Positions 11,889 to 25,254 are shown, numbered from the stretch's first letter. The stretch is DNA of 64,000 bases from Lucifuga dentata (GCA_014773175.1 VXCM01000981.1:217483-281482); one strand, 5' to 3'. Translations and numbers: made by a program. Notes: generated by a model not told the origin, from the letters alone.

Positions 11889-13859
11889 GCCTCCTTTCCA
11901 CACTATATCTCTTCTTTTCTTGCCTTTTCCCCTTCTCAAGCAACTTGACAGTCTTTGGCATGAAAGGAAGTGAGTGCTTAGTGGATGGGAAAGGTGGGGA
12001 CGGCGTTCTCACTGTGACCCAAACCACCTGTGAGGATCAAGTGCACTGCAGTGAACCTTGGTTATGTGTGCGTGGAGTGTCATTTTGAGTGGCTCTTGTT
12101 GTGTGTATTGAGGATCGGTAATCGTTTCAGCCGCGTTGCCGGTAGTGTTATAGCTCAAGTCGAGGTGGTTGAAGAGTGATTTGCAGCTTTCCCGTTGCAG
12201 CTAGTCGAGTTGTCATAGCGGGTCTATATTTCTCCATTTCTCTCTCTCTCTCTCTCTCTTCGCTCTGCCAGCTCTGTCTTTCTACAACCAGTAAAGTACT
12301 GTGTCTGGTGGGGGAAAAGGATACTAATATAGTTGCTACATCCCTCGCTTAGCATAATACTCCGGAGCACCACTGTTAAGCGTGACGTGGTTCCAAGGCT
12401 CTTTTGGCTCTGTTATGGGAAGGGGGCATGTTATCTGTAGGAAATGTAATTTTTGTCCTCATTGAAATCGTTCATTATTGAGAGCAGTTATCTAAATGTT
12501 TTTGTTGCTGTTGGTCCTGTGCCAGTCAGGATTGTGTTTCCCTCTCTCTCTCTCTCTCCCTCCCTCTCTTTCTCATGTCTCTCTCCCTCTCTCTCTCTCA
12601 CACACACTCATCTCTCCAGGCCTTCATCAGTCTCTTTAGGAAAATAGAAAGGGGGATTTTTCTCTTCCCTCTCCGCTCCGTCCCGTTCTCAGGCTCTCCT
12701 GCCTATTTTGCATCTGCCGTCTCATACAGGATATTAGCCATGGAAAAAGCATGGGTCTGGGTATTTCATTTAGAATAATATGTTGATTCTTTTCAATTCA
12801 AAGTGGAAGTGGGGGGATTTCGGAGGGTGGGGAAAGAACAATCGGGGCCGTGTGTTGGAGAACTCTTTCTGTTTGATCTGAGGTCCTGTGGGCCCTGGGG
12901 GTGGCTGAGATTCTCAGGTTTAGGTCAAATAAAATGGGCTGGTGAAAGAAATGAGGACTCTGTTTCTCTTATGCTGCCTCAGTTTTTTGCTTTCTCTGTC
13001 TCTCTTCTGGTCTATTGACGGGCTTGGGTGTAAGGTAAAGAGGGGAGTTAATAGCAAACCCAACCGTGATTGGGCAATTTCAATGCAAAGAGAAACTCCC
13101 TCCTCATTGACATTTCCAAACTTTGTAATTTTTTTGTGTATCATTGCGAAATCAACATAAATCAGTATTGCAGTTATTATTTTTGTACATCATTTTTGTC
13201 ATTAGGCTTGAATCTGCATTTACCTTTAAGACTGACATTGCTTGTCTGTGCAGTCACTGTGAAGGACACTTTCTTAGCCCTCCAGGTCCATGTCCTCATC
13301 TTACAAACAGCGTTCAACAAAGCATTCAGCTGGCTCTTGTTTTAGAAAGCTTTCTCTCTTATACTTACCTTCAAAAAATATACAGTACAATAGGTTGCCA
13401 TACTACATTTTATCGATCGCTCTCAGAGGTATTTTCGTAGCTGTAAAAATGGGCAGCGCAAAAGCAAAAACAGAGAAAGAATGCACAAATACTGGCTACC
13501 TCAAACAGAGAAACAGAGACATAAAAAGAGAAGCTCTGACTCCAAAAACTCACTGTATGACTAAGTTTCTCCAGGTTTGGGTAAAGATACATCATAGTTG
13601 CATGAGACATCTTATGACAAATGATCCATTCTCTTCCTCACTGGCTAAAGACAAAGGCAGAGAACCCAGCCATAATAGACCATAAGGAGAAATGGAGAGA
13701 GAGAGAGAGGGAGTAATATACCCATAAAAATTAAATCAGACCCTATTTACTTCACACACGGATCATGTTAGCAATTTTTATTTCCTGTCAGCATCTGCAT
13801 GTGCCTGCGTATGCGTGTATATCTCATATATGATGTGATTGGCATGTGATTTAACTGAA

Positions 13860-13935
13860 GGCGGTAGCATGTGGCTATCAAGGCCATCGGCAGGTCTCGT
13901 CAGGGAATAAGTGGCTAATTAATTATGCATGAGTG
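13860..13935. promoter_or_regulatory. candidate regulatory element (homeodomain/POU motif)
   Basis: Contains TAATTAATTATGCAT at 13916-13930, a composite homeodomain and POU-like site, preceded by non-repetitive sequence. Inference only. Confidence 0.25.
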
Positions 13936-14016
13936 GTAGGTTTAAACAAACAGTGTAATGAGAGATGAGACGAATATAGCAGAATGAATTTAGCCATGTC
14001 TTCTTTTTCTTCTTCT

Positions 14017-14063
14017 ATTATTATTATTATTATTATTATTATTGTTATTATTATTATTATTAT
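14017..14063. repeat. (ATT)n microsatellite
   Basis: About 15 ATT units with one G interruption. Confidence 0.95.
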
Positions 14064-14812
14064 GTACCTGTATTGTATTACAAATGTTATTTTTGCTAGA
14101 TGTACATGCCAAATGCTTTCCCGCACAGCCTCATGAAATATGACTATGGTTTAGTCTCATTTTCCACCTGCAAGGATATATGAACAATATTAGAGAGTGT
14201 AAGAGAGACAGGGGATCTTGCCTTTCCCAATGTAGGTCTCAATGTGATCTAATACAGCAACCAAGCAAGTGTCTCCACAACTTCCCTGAGGAGACTTCAG
14301 CCAACAATATCCCTCTCACTCCCTGCCCTTTTTCCTGGCCTTACACCAGCCATGGAATAATCTTTAATTATTTGTTTTTAAAAGGGGGAAAAAAAAAATA
14401 ATATGACTCCCTTTTCTGTGACAGTAAAGAAGAAGAGCAGAGCAGGTGGAGGAATGTTTTTGTATATGAACTTGTAGGTATTAACAGGGTCGGTTTTGTC
14501 AGCGGTTTCACTGATGTATCAGCTCTCTGCCCCTAGACTAAATAAAGAGGGGATTTTTACAGTGTTTCGTCCGAGCTTAGATGAGGAGATATATAGATAG
14601 GTCCTGGAGGAAATGTTGAAAAAACAAAGTATGGCTGAAGAATGGACATCTTCTTTAATGCAGTTCCTAAACAAGTGTCACGATGTGGTGATGGATCATC
14701 CCGTGTTCTACTCGGATTGTTGGACACTCTCCACTTATCCAAGTTGGAATATTGTAAAAGCAAAAGCATACTTTTTATTATATTTCCATAAGTCTTTGCG
14801 GCAAGCATCAAA

Positions 14813-14814
<2 letters not shown>

Positions 14815-14853
<39 letters not shown>

Positions 14854-14874
14854 GCATGTGTGCGCGCATTTAAG
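14815..14874. repeat. (TG)n with TGCGCG end
   Basis: TG run ending in alternating purine-pyrimidine GTGCGCGC, a Z-DNA-prone composition. Confidence 0.9.
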
Positions 14875-15119
14875 AGAGAGAAAGATTGCTGACTCTGGTC
14901 TTCAGCGCTACCTTGTCATTGACCGCCACGGTCCCCTGGTTGTCACATTAAGGGCAACACACACACACTCTCACACTCTGTAAGAATTTTCTATATTTCA
15001 TTGGTACATTTTTAAATAATGCGTTTCTCTTTCAAAATATATGTTGGCCTCAATATATTATCACTTGTGTCTAATAGCGGTTATTTCCTACACTGAACAG
15101 TTAGGTAATGGCTCCATTT

Positions 15120-15280
15120 CATTTCAGTTCTCTCTCAGCGGGCTGGCCCTGGATTTGCGTGACATGGTGTTTATTTGATAAAGGAATATTGCGGTGCTAA
15201 TCTAAAACCACGCTAATTACGTCTGACAGTTGTTTGTTTGTAGTGAAATCCAATTAAAACGTACACTTTTCAACTCGAAT
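15120..15280. promoter_or_regulatory. candidate regulatory element (TAATTA plus TGACAG)
   Basis: Complex sequence with TAATTA at 15214-15219 and TGACAG (Meis/TALE-type) at 15224-15229, plus CCAATTAAAA downstream. Inference only. Confidence 0.25.
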
Positions 15281-15963
15281 GCTCCTTTTTTTTCCCCTCT
15301 CCTCCTCCCATTCTTTCTCTTCCCTCCCACGGTAACCAGAAAAAAGCCTATGATGGCATAAATAACAACTGTGCTTTCCTTGTGGTTTTGTGAGAAGAGG
15401 GCAAACTCGCAACAGCTGTCAGAAAAAGGGGGTTTGTTTAAAAAGCAAATGGCTTTGGTCTAAAGTTCATTTGGAGACCTCTCTAATTAAATAGAGAGCC
15501 AAAAGCTTAAGTTAATTAGTAATTCCCTGGGTCCAGAAATTAGACCTGTCACAAGTGTGTTTCAGCTCTTGGAAAGCGATAAGGTATGTGTGCATTTTGT
15601 GTATTTTTCCACATGTGCCCATTTCTGTACACATATGTATGCATTCATATGTTCTCATGCAAGACCCATATGCTTTTCCCATTGAAACGCTTGAGACATT
15701 AATGGTCTTTTTGTGGCGTGTCAGAGAAGTGCTCGGGAGATGTTTAAGTGAGGGGCACATAGCTTGTGGCGTCAGTCAGGCCTACTTGCCCTATGATTAT
15801 GTTTATGAAGATAATAACAGGGCTAGGGTCCTGCCGAGTACTGTCTTTAGAAAACAGCAGGGATTTGAACTTTAAACTTTATTGTTACCTCTCAAAAAGA
15901 AGTGGAAGGTTGGACGCCATGTCTTAGAAAGGTGTCTCTGTATCTCTACTGTAGACTTTAAAC

Positions 15964-16025
15964 TTTTCTTCTTTTTCTTCTTCTTCTTCTTCTTCTTCTT
16001 CTTCTTCTTCTTCTTCTTCTTCTTC
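15964..16025. repeat. (TTC)n microsatellite
   Basis: About 20 TTC units. Minus-strand poly-Lys and poly-Arg ORFs over it are spurious. GAA/TTC runs can adopt triplex structures. Confidence 0.95.
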
Positions 16026-16385
16026 TCCTTTGCAAAGATAAGTACAGGGTAGGCAAACATAAATCAGCTGACTTCAACACAATAGAGAGGCAAGGTGTCC
16101 CTGTCTTTTCAGTTGGACTATAATAGAGTAACACTTGACATGAGACAGACAGCAACCATCGCTGTAGCACAACTACTGACTAGTCTGAGTGGTTAACTGA
16201 TCACCAGCTTCACAACCAATAACATTTCGGTTCTAGGTTGCACTTCTGGCAGTAGCTAGCTTGAATTGTTGGAACTGTGGACAGTTTATAAAATTTAATA
16301 ACACGTTTCAAAAGGTCAGCAGGTTTTACTGCTCTTACACACAAATTTCAGTGCGGAAAAATACTTCATGTATTGAGATGGACAA

Positions 16386-16508
16386 AGTACTTGAAGAGGT
16401 TGGACCTGCTGTTTTTTTTTTCTTTTTTTTTAAGTCTTAAAATAAGNAGTACTTGAAGAGGTTGGACCTGCTGTTTTTTTTTTCTTTTTTTTTAAGTCTT
16501 AAAATAAG
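16386..16508. repeat. 61-bp direct duplication around a single N (likely assembly artefact)
   Basis: Bases 16386-16446 and 16448-16508 are identical, including their T tracts, with N at 16447. Confidence 0.9.
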
Positions 16509-17139
16509 TCACAAATAGAAGTTGTTGCAGCATAAAATAAGCAGAGAATTTGAGGTTGATACAGTATAACTAGTCGTTTATATTTGCCAGGTGGATGTGA
16601 AATGCCTGCGTCAGAGACTGCTCTCTGTGTCTGTCTGAGTGTGTGTGCTATCCTTGACTGACGTGGACAGTGTTTGCTTAACCTCTTCTGCGCTGCACTG
16701 CCACAGGCTTGTCAATTTGAGTCTGTGTGTGTGAGTGTGTGTGTANGGGGGGGGGGGAGAGAGAGAGAGAAACCAGCAATGGTAGCTTTAATTTTTTTAT
16801 GTTCCCAGCAGTATTTCTTCCAAACAAAACTGCTGAGAGGCAGAGTAAGAGATAGAGGGGTCTGAATCAACACAAATGAGTGATATTTGTTATTTTTTCC
16901 AGGGTTGGTCTATAATTGTGCATCTACACACCCTGAGATTGTTTCAGGCTTTATATTTAGCAGGATTATTAATTTTACTTGGCAAATAATCCCACACTGG
17001 CTTCCCCTTTCGATTTGCTATGTTATTGCTGTGCAAATGTGCGCTTGTGCTTCTGTGTGTGTGTGTGTGAGTATGGTCTCATGCTTTTGCCTCATCCAAA
17101 AGATAAGGCTTTATGTAACAGCTAAGCTCTTTCATATTG

Positions 17140-17330
17140 TGTATGTTGTACCTTACAAGAGCATGATGAGCGGGCTAGATTAATATTTATTTAGCACAGG
17201 AAAATCAAGGATTAAGCAGTCATCATTTTAGCTGTAATCCATGTGAGATGCAATGACAAAGAGAGGCAGATTATTAAACACGTTGTGCTGCAAAGCCACA
17301 ATTAGTTGGTGACTTGGTATAGAAAGAGAG
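17140..17330. promoter_or_regulatory. candidate conserved non-coding element
   Basis: Almost 200 bp of repeat-free, evenly complex AT-rich sequence (ATTAATATTTATTTAGCAC, TTAAACACG, CACAATTAGTTGG) between microsatellites. It has the texture of vertebrate developmental enhancers; not aligned. Confidence 0.3.
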
Positions 17331-17582
17331 ATATGGATCATGTGTTCTCTCACCTATGTTCCCTCTGTTTCTTTCTTACTTTCTCATTCTCATATTTTGC
17401 TCTTGAAAATAGCCCTCATTGAAATTAGCGGTGGTTTGTCTGATTCACTCATCTGACGTAAATGCGTCTCATGATCTTTCCACTGTCCGAACACACGCGC
17501 ACACACACTGACACACATGCATGCATGAGCAATGAATACTTCTTTCTTAGCTCCCACCACGTGGGAGAGGGACAGTTTGCTT

Positions 17583-17587
<5 letters not shown>

Positions 17588-17623
<36 letters not shown>
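17588..17623. repeat. (TG)n microsatellite
   Basis: About 18 TG units. Confidence 0.95.
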
Positions 17624-17626
<3 letters not shown>

Positions 17627-19289
17627 GAGTTGCTTGGGAGTCTGTAAATAACATTACATTCTTTGCTAATTGAGTTAAATTGCTTTGCTGGAGATGTGGC
17701 AAAAAGATGAAAGCAGCCTATGTGTGTGTTTTGTGTTTGGATGTTGTGAGTCTGTGCGTGTGTGCGTGGTGATAATCTGTTTAGCCGTTAGCACTCTCAG
17801 GTTGTGAGCAAAAGGGATATGCGCATCGCTGTTTATTAGCTCTGTCTGCACTCTTCAGCCTATGCAAAGTGTCACATTTAGCCTTGCAAAACAGATAATC
17901 AATGGCTGGAGTTGGAATAAAAAGGAAGTGTGTGTCTGCCTGCATTTGTGTAGGAGTGTATGCGTGTGTGTTTTGTGGGGGGGTGCCACCCCCTCACATA
18001 GGCATAGACAACACGGAACAGCAAGTAGCAAAAAAAGAGCATTGGAGGTGCAGTGTCATGGGGGAGAGATCAGCGGGTGCAGGGGTCTAAACCAGATGTG
18101 AGGGCGATTGAGGAAAAAAAATAAAAGGAAGAGAGAGCTAAAACAAATAAGCAGACAAGTCGTGCTGCAAAAAAAGAAAGACAGGACGAAGCAGAAAGAG
18201 AGAGAGAGAGAGGGAGATCGAGAGAGAGAGAGAGAATGCCATCCTCAGTTCCCCTTTGCCCTCCTTNCCCCCCCCCCATCCACACACACACACATACACA
18301 CCAGTGCATTCCCCCAATCCCTCCCCATGGACACTGGCGTATTGTTTGTGGCAGTGCTTCTATTCTTTCAAACTTAATTACCTTCTTGCCTTTTGTGGCG
18401 TCAGGGGCTGGAAGTTTTGCTCCGTGGCAGTGGAGGTCGTCACACATTCTTTGGCGGTGCATTCCCTTAATCTGGGGGTTGGAGGTGGAGAGGGTGGGTT
18501 GGTGGCGGGGATTGGAGCTTCTACCAGCGTGCACTTTTAAGGTGGTTAGAGTACCCCTGTGTGCACGTGCATGCATGCGTGCACAGTCATAATAGTCGGG
18601 GCATAGGCTGCCCTTTGTTTGTGCGGTTCATTTCCAATCAACCCTAATTAACTAGAGAGTGTTTCCAGATTGCCGGCAAAAGAAAAATCCCCACTTTTTT
18701 CCTCCGCTCCCTTTGCTCTGTGCTGTTTTGAGTTTGAGGAAGGGGAGGGAAAAAAAATGGAGGCATTAGCTATGCAGATTTGCTTTGCCTTTGATGCTGG
18801 AAAAATCTTTAGCAGGGGCAGTAAGTGGTGACTGCGACCCAGCAGTGTCTGACTGTTTATTTTCATGTTTCAGTTTGAGTTTAGCTTGAAATATTGCTTC
18901 TTCAAAGGCGTGAGACTTGTGCATATATTTAGACTGGACTGTGTAAGCCCATAGTCATTTGTAAAAACCTTAAATCCAGTCAAAGTTGTCTTTAATCCTT
19001 TAAATCTTTCTGTGTGAGGCTCTACAAGCGGCAGACTTAGGATACACATTCATTTTTATTATCTTTTCAAAGCATCTTAATGGAACACCTTTTAATGGAA
19101 ATTAATTCAACTGGGATCTAAACAGTTAAATGGTATAGTCTTGGGGATGTTGCCTTTAAGCATTGACTGGAGGGCATAAAAGATGCTTTCACCTCATCTT
19201 TGTTAAAGTTCGGATCAAGTCTGATGTAATCTGATCCTAGATCAGCTTTTGGGAGCCATCTGCAGCTTGAGTGTTATGATTCTCTTGTT

Positions 19290-19291
<2 letters not shown>

Positions 19292-19326
<35 letters not shown>
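19292..19326. repeat. (GA)n microsatellite
   Basis: About 17 GA units. Confidence 0.95.
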
Positions 19327-19329
<3 letters not shown>

Positions 19330-19900
19330 CATTTGTGCTTCACCACCTGATCCCACCTGGTCAACAAGTTGGGATTTGCATAGTTTTTTGTTTTTTTTTA
19401 ATGATGCTTTTGTCTCACGTGTTGCTGACTGTCTGCCATGCTACTCAGATATTTCTCCTCTAACAATGAAATATCAGGTACAGACCTGAGGGTAGTCGGG
19501 TGTAATGTTACCCGAGCAACCAATGAGACCAATTTACTTGTCATCAACCTGAGGGACAGAACCTGCATACCTGTTCTAGGAAAAGAGGGAGAAAAAATCC
19601 ACTTCCGACCTCTGGATTTCTCCTTTTTATTCCCATTCCCCTTCCTCTCCTAAGCCTCCCTCTCCTTTCTTTTGTCCTGATCTACAATCTGAGATCATTG
19701 CTCATGTAGGCGTAATTTTGATTTTGATTTGCTAAGAGGCATTTTTGCGGAGCGGGTAATTTGTCAAACAAGATTCCTGTGCTAAATGGAGTGCTGCTTG
19801 CTTTAGGTGTCTGAGCCGCACCTTGCAGTAATGATAAGGTGTCTTTTGGTAATGAAGGCTTGCTCACAAGGGAGACACAGGGAAGAGGACAGGCAGACAG

Positions 19901-19906
<6 letters not shown>

Positions 19907-19939
<33 letters not shown>
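19907..19939. repeat. (TG)n microsatellite
   Basis: About 16 TG units, then TGG repeats. Confidence 0.95.
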
Positions 19940-19940
<1 letters not shown>

Positions 19941-20165
19941 TGGTGGTGGGGGTGAGCATCAGGGAGATCTGCCGCATCCAGCGTCTAATATTACACCTCT
20001 AGGCAACAAACAAGGGCTGCATGAAAATCCTTTGTGAGGTTAAGAAGTGAAGAAGACAAAAAACACTTGGTCAAGCAAAAGCCCTCCCCATCACCCTTTT
20101 GCAATTTTCTCCATCAATCCTTTCTTTTAAGACTTTAAACAGAAAGCATTATCCCCTCCTCTGTG

Positions 20166-20215
20166 ATTGTGTGCGTGCGTGTGTGCGTATGTGCACACAC
20201 GCACGCACGCACGCA
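20166..20215. other. imperfect palindrome of alternating purine-pyrimidine (Z-DNA prone)
   Basis: GTGTGCGTGCGTGTGTGCG on the left faces CACACACGCACGCACGCACG on the right around GTATGTG. It is both self-complementary and strictly alternating, so it could form Z-DNA or a cruciform. Confidence 0.6.
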
Positions 20216-21477
20216 TCAGCGCTCTTTGATGGAAGCCATAGCTCCGCTCACATTGTGAAGAAGGAGATAATTCCCCTCCTCCTTCGTGCACTTTCTCATC
20301 CCTCCATTTCTGCATGGCAACAAATAAACAGTTCTAATTAGACCTGAGGAGGCCTATTCATGGCACTGACAGTGGGAGATGGATGCCGGGGCTTTCATAG
20401 CGCCCTTCGCCTTTGTCTTTGGCTAACGCTCAGTGACATTTTGATAGAAGATTTGGTGTTGGACTGAGGGGCCCCATGCTGAGAGAGGGATGACCTTCTA
20501 GGAGACCTCATGGAATGGACACACACCCATAGTCTCACACTGTCTTCTGACTTTGTTGTTTGACTTTGTAAGCTTTAGCAAGATTCAGTCTATATTTCAC
20601 TTCACCAGTTATTAGCTGTGATCACATATATTCTTAGATGGAATATAACTGTTTAAGAAGTTAGATGATGTTTTTTCCGAAGTACAAATCTGCCTAATTT
20701 CAGTATTTATAGATGTTATAAATACTTGCAACAATATTAACAGCCCTGTTTGCCCTTGTATTATTGTTGGACAGTTGTGATGAACAATATGAACCCAACA
20801 GATCCCCATGTAAGCAAAGACAGTAGTGTGGCAACAGTACAATTACAGGTTTGGCCTTAAAATGGCTGCAATTCTGGCTAATGCCTGTTAGTCTGACAGG
20901 AGTGCAAAAGTAGAAGAGTCATCAGGATTTTGAGGAGCTCAGTATCTTAAGTCTGCACTGGACATGCTCACCTTAGGTAACACTGACATGTTTATTATAA
21001 CTGGATGAGAGCATAAAAAATTTCCATGTGGTTGCTTTTTTTTTTTTTTTTTTTTGGTGCTTGTAGAATAAATGAAATAGGAAAGAAAGAAAGAAAGAAA
21101 GAAAAAGGATGGAGAAATCCCTGCTTTAGACTGCCTCTTTTCACAGAAATACCAAAAAGCAGATGGGGGGAGGGGAGCAAAAACAATAAGCCAAGCAGTC
21201 TCTTAGCCCCTTTCTCCCATCAGAACTAGCAGTGTCCAAAGCAGGCATTCCTGGGCTATTTGCCTCTCACAGGATCTGATCTGCCACTTTAATCACCTTA
21301 GTGTGTGTGTGTCTTTGTGTCCGCAGCCTGTGTCCGTGTGTGTGTGTGCACGTGTGAAAGCAAGGGGACATGCTTAATTAAAAAACAGAGGTAGGAGCGG
21401 CTGAGGCCATCTCTTTTGTTCTTCTGTGAAAAGACGGGAACTGTTTCTGCAGAGTGGAAAAACCTGGGCTTCATTGT

Positions 21478-21480
<3 letters not shown>

Positions 21481-21530
<50 letters not shown>

Positions 21531-21553
21531 TCTCCTACTATCTCTCTCTATCG
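21481..21553. repeat. (CT)n microsatellite
   Basis: About 23 CT units followed by an impure CT-rich tail. Confidence 0.95.
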
Positions 21554-22643
21554 CTTTCTCAAATGAAAGGAGTCTGGTTGGTTAGCAGAGCGAAGGAAGC
21601 CAGTGGGGGAGAGAGGGAAAAGGGTTTCTAGCAGTAACATGATCTGTCTTAAAAAAAAAAAAAAAAAAAAAGCTGTGGGCACCACTGCTGTGAAAGGTAG
21701 AAAGCCTGGGGACGAGAGCAAAACTAAATGACAATTTCTGCCTATTTATTTTTAAGGCAAAATGCATTGTGATCACCTTTACAGATTGCATTAGGGTTAT
21801 TATGTAGACATATGCAAAAGCTAAAACCTTGGTTTTGTAGCTGAGGAATGTGGGAGTGAAAAATGTTAAATATACTTGATATCATTTCTGTCTACATGTA
21901 TGGTACTGTAAATTAATGCCTGCTAAATATTCAGAATTACTTCAGATGCTTACACAAGTTTCCATCGACAGAAGATGAGCTAAGTTAAAAGATAAGCTTC
22001 AGCATTTTCAGAAAGATCTGACATTTGGTATTCTGAGAGCAGAGGCATCACAATATAATGCATGGAATTTTAGAGACTACTATCGTATACAGGGATATAC
22101 AATATTTAGAGAAAGTGTTATTAGGATAATGAACCTCCACAAAAGATCCTCCAAGTATGCAAAGCAAACAACAATTCTTGCAATATTTTGAAGTACAAAG
22201 TAAATATGATATCTCCATACCAACACCTAACGAGCAATTTGTGCTTATGGTTACTCGCATTGCTTGCGTTTCTTAGTTTCTTAAGCTTTGTTTTACTGCT
22301 TCATGCAGATTTTCAACAAATAGCCAAAAGAGAAGCTATGAAAAGATAAAGCAACAGGCAAAATTAAACATTAACCCAAATCTGGATCTAAATCTAAAGT
22401 TGTAGTTATACTAGGACATTGTATATTCGTATTTTGTCAAGACTGAAGGCCATAGATAATAAAGGTACATACATAGTGACATTATGTTATTGTTGCCTAT
22501 GTAATCATCTTCTAGCCTGTTAGCATTGGGGTGATATGTCAGTGCCAAGTGCTTAACACATTGGCTTATCCATAAGAAATAATTCCATACTTAAAGTGTT
22601 AAGAGATGCATAATTCATAAACCCACAGTGTTTTATGTCCGAG

Positions 22644-22809
22644 CTACAATTCAAAGGGGTTGCTCCCCAATGAAATAAGCAGTGAAATGACACCAATGAC
22701 AAGTAGTAAATCCTGTTGAACGTGTCGCATTAGCTCTCGAACCCACTGCTTCTGAACAGCTTTGCCTTCAATCACAAAAGCCTTTTCCACAGCATCAGTA
22801 AGAGGAAGA
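22644..22809 (-). pseudogene. orphan exon-like ORF, unknown product
   Basis: On the minus strand, TTTTTTCCCCCAG (an acceptor-like motif) is followed by 54 codons and a TAG at 22644-22646. The peptide has a charged helix (VEKAFVIEGKAVQKQWVREL) and then a hydrophobic, membrane-like segment (DLLLVIGVISLLISL), ending SNPFEL. Composition looks like a real protein rather than noise. The charged-helix then hydrophobic layout vaguely recalls the end of a tetraspanin, but the EGC cysteine motif is absent. No partner exons or poly-A signal were found nearby. It may be a decayed exon, a terminal exon of an unseen antisense gene, or chance. I do not recognise it. Confidence 0.2.
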
Positions 22810-23202
22810 CTGGGGGAAAAAATGTAAAATGTAAATGTGAGGCCTGTTCTTTTGGTGTTAGCATACCTGATGAACCTGTGGATAAGAATCTTTAGATATA
22901 TTACAAACATATTACAGAAATGTATGCACACTTGAAGGCTGTATTTTAGGCCTCTTTAAGCTGCCTCTTTATAAGACAAAAATATCTGGGCAGTTCAATT
23001 AAACATATGTGGGCAGGCTGTGTATGTGTGTGCACGTGTGTGTGTTGTGCTTTAATACCACAGTCTTGTTGCATAACTCATATTTTGCTTGTTTCAACTC
23101 CTTGCTTGTTTAGAATGCAAAACTAATTGGTGTTAATTTCTTTGCAATTACAAGCATGAGTTAACATGTAGACAGCTGTGTTTGCATGTGTGTGTATGTG
23201 AA

Positions 23203-23234
<32 letters not shown>

Positions 23235-24807
23235 AGCGAGCGGTTGGGTGGGTGTAAAAATGTAAAATCTTAATGCTGTTTTCAGGATTTGTGCCTTAGG
23301 TTAAAACATTACCAGCAGACAACGTGCAGGATTTGTTTTTTGCTTCTTATTGAAGCAGTTGGGTGGAGCTTTCCACCTCATTATTATAAAAGGTGTTTGA
23401 AGTGTTTTGTTCACAGAAAAGTATATTAAACAGACTTTAAAGTCCATATTGAAGTGATAATCACTAAAATTCATGTTTGCCTCCTTGTGCGTTTTTTTCC
23501 CCTTTAATCTCATGAACAGAGACAGAATCTAAGTGAGATACACAGAGAACATAATTTCCTCTCTTTTAATCTATCACTATTCCCCATGGAATCATCTCTG
23601 GGATATGTCAGATTAAACCTGATTATAGCATGTGCACACACATGCACACACAAACATACACACATGTTTGATTTCATTCCTCACGCTTTTATTGTCCCTC
23701 CCACTGGCTTTGTTTAGCCCTGGATTGTTGCGGATTAATCCTCTAATTGCTTTGTAGCTTTGTTGTGAGGGAGAGGGAGTGTAGAGAAAAGAGAGGGAGA
23801 ATTAAGCAGCAGGTGGATTGGGTTAAAGGTTAACGTCGCTCTTTAAAGCTTTCTCTTAATGCCAGCTCATTTACACGCAAGCATCTGAAAGGCTCTGGTA
23901 CTGTATCAAGTGAAACGACAGGGGTAAGCACAACCAGTTCTCAGTTTTAGCTGAGCAAGAAAGACATTTTTCTAAGTAGCCATGAAGCCTTGGTTCTCCT
24001 GTTTTCCGCTTCCCCCTCCCCTCATAATTTCCTCCCATGATTACAAAATAAAATCTTTGCAGAGTGTTATATGCATTTCTGGGCTTAGGGAGGCTTTGTC
24101 TGCATTGTGTGTGTACATGTGTGTTTGTGGGTGCCATTGCATTTGTGCCTTGTTGTGAAAAGCCAGGAGATTGAAGTAGTGAGGGGTTGAGAGATGGGCA
24201 GCCGCCCAGGATTGATAACATCTTGCTGGTATTCCAAACATCATTCCTCATGGAAGTGTGCTCTCTCTCTCTCTCTCTCTCTCTCATAATTGCTGCTACA
24301 TGAAAGGCATTGAAATGTAAACATTATTATAAAGCAAACATTCATTTCCTGACTTATCCCTCCATCTACACCTGGTTTCTGGTTGTGCTTTTTCACACTG
24401 CCGCATGACATTATACAGTTTCCTCCTTTGCTTGTCCACACAGAGTCATACCTTCAGGGCATTAATAGGTTAATCGGTCCTGCCTAATTGCCAACTCCTG
24501 ACTAGAAAGAACATGCCAAAGCAGATTTATCAATTGAGTCAAGAATGGCCCATCTATCCTTTTTTCCTCTAAAAAGACACTAAAATTACTGCAAATCAGC
24601 TGTTTGATAAACATCATTGATTAGATTAATCTTTCTGTGTTTAATATGTTGGATACAGAGAGTATGCCAGCATTGAACATACAGGACACAGAAGAGATGA
24701 AACAGCTTCCTGTATTAAACAGTGGTATGCTGATGAAAGAGGCTATTACTAGACAATTGAAATATTGCTTTAAACTTTTGCGTCGCTGGCTGCCATGACA
24801 GCAACTT

Positions 24808-24837
24808 TAGTCATTTATATATATATATAAATGACTA
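24808..24837. repeat. perfect 30-bp palindrome with TA core
   Basis: TAGTCATTTATATAT is followed at once by its exact reverse complement, and a second TA tract lies at 24839-24860. It can extrude as a cruciform. Such palindromic TA sites expand easily and are common in fish introns. Confidence 0.85.
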
Positions 24838-25254
24838 ATATATATATATATTTTATATATTTATATCTCATTGCCGATGATTCCAAGTTGTTTTTCTCTG
24901 GCGTCAGTGAGAGACTGAAGGAAATTTTGGTTGAAGGATGTTTTTTTCCTGTGGGCGTGACAAACAATCAGAGTCTGTCAGTTATAAGACAAAGATCCAA
25001 ATGAGAGCAGTTACCAGTGGATTTGACCTCTTTTCAAAAGTTGCAATGTTCTGTTCCTCAGTGATAGGCAATCGTGTAATTTTGTTGCATCAAGGATTTT
25101 TTTTGTGTGTGTGAGACCACCCAGCTGTTATGTTATGAGGGTTTAATGGGATTAGAATTAAGTTTCAACACTAACAGATATTTCTCTCTTGTTTCTTCCC
25201 TATCTCAGGTCCCTTTTAGGCTGGATGAGATGAGATCCCTATGTAGTGGTCATC

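Larger units (their letters stand above)
6737..25208 (+). other. zfhx4: presumptive intron 1 of zfhx4
   Basis: Non-coding from the candidate donor to the acceptor at 25208. It is dominated by microsatellites and pyrimidine or purine tracts. Complex AT-rich patches that look like regulatory DNA occur at about 7960-8060, 9835-9960, 13860-13935, 15120-15280, 16900-17330 and 18620-18900. It also holds a perfect 30-bp palindrome (24808-24837) and a minus-strand exon-like ORF (22644-22809). ORFs elsewhere are short and lie mostly in repeats. Confidence 0.6.

Noticed and set aside
15872..16170. Poly-lysine and poly-arginine ORFs on the minus strand
   Set aside because: They are translations of the TTC microsatellite.
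25246..25254. GTG at 25246 as the zfhx4 start
   Set aside because: The ATG at 25255 has a strong context and gives the family N-terminus MATCDSPP. GTG initiation is rare in animals.
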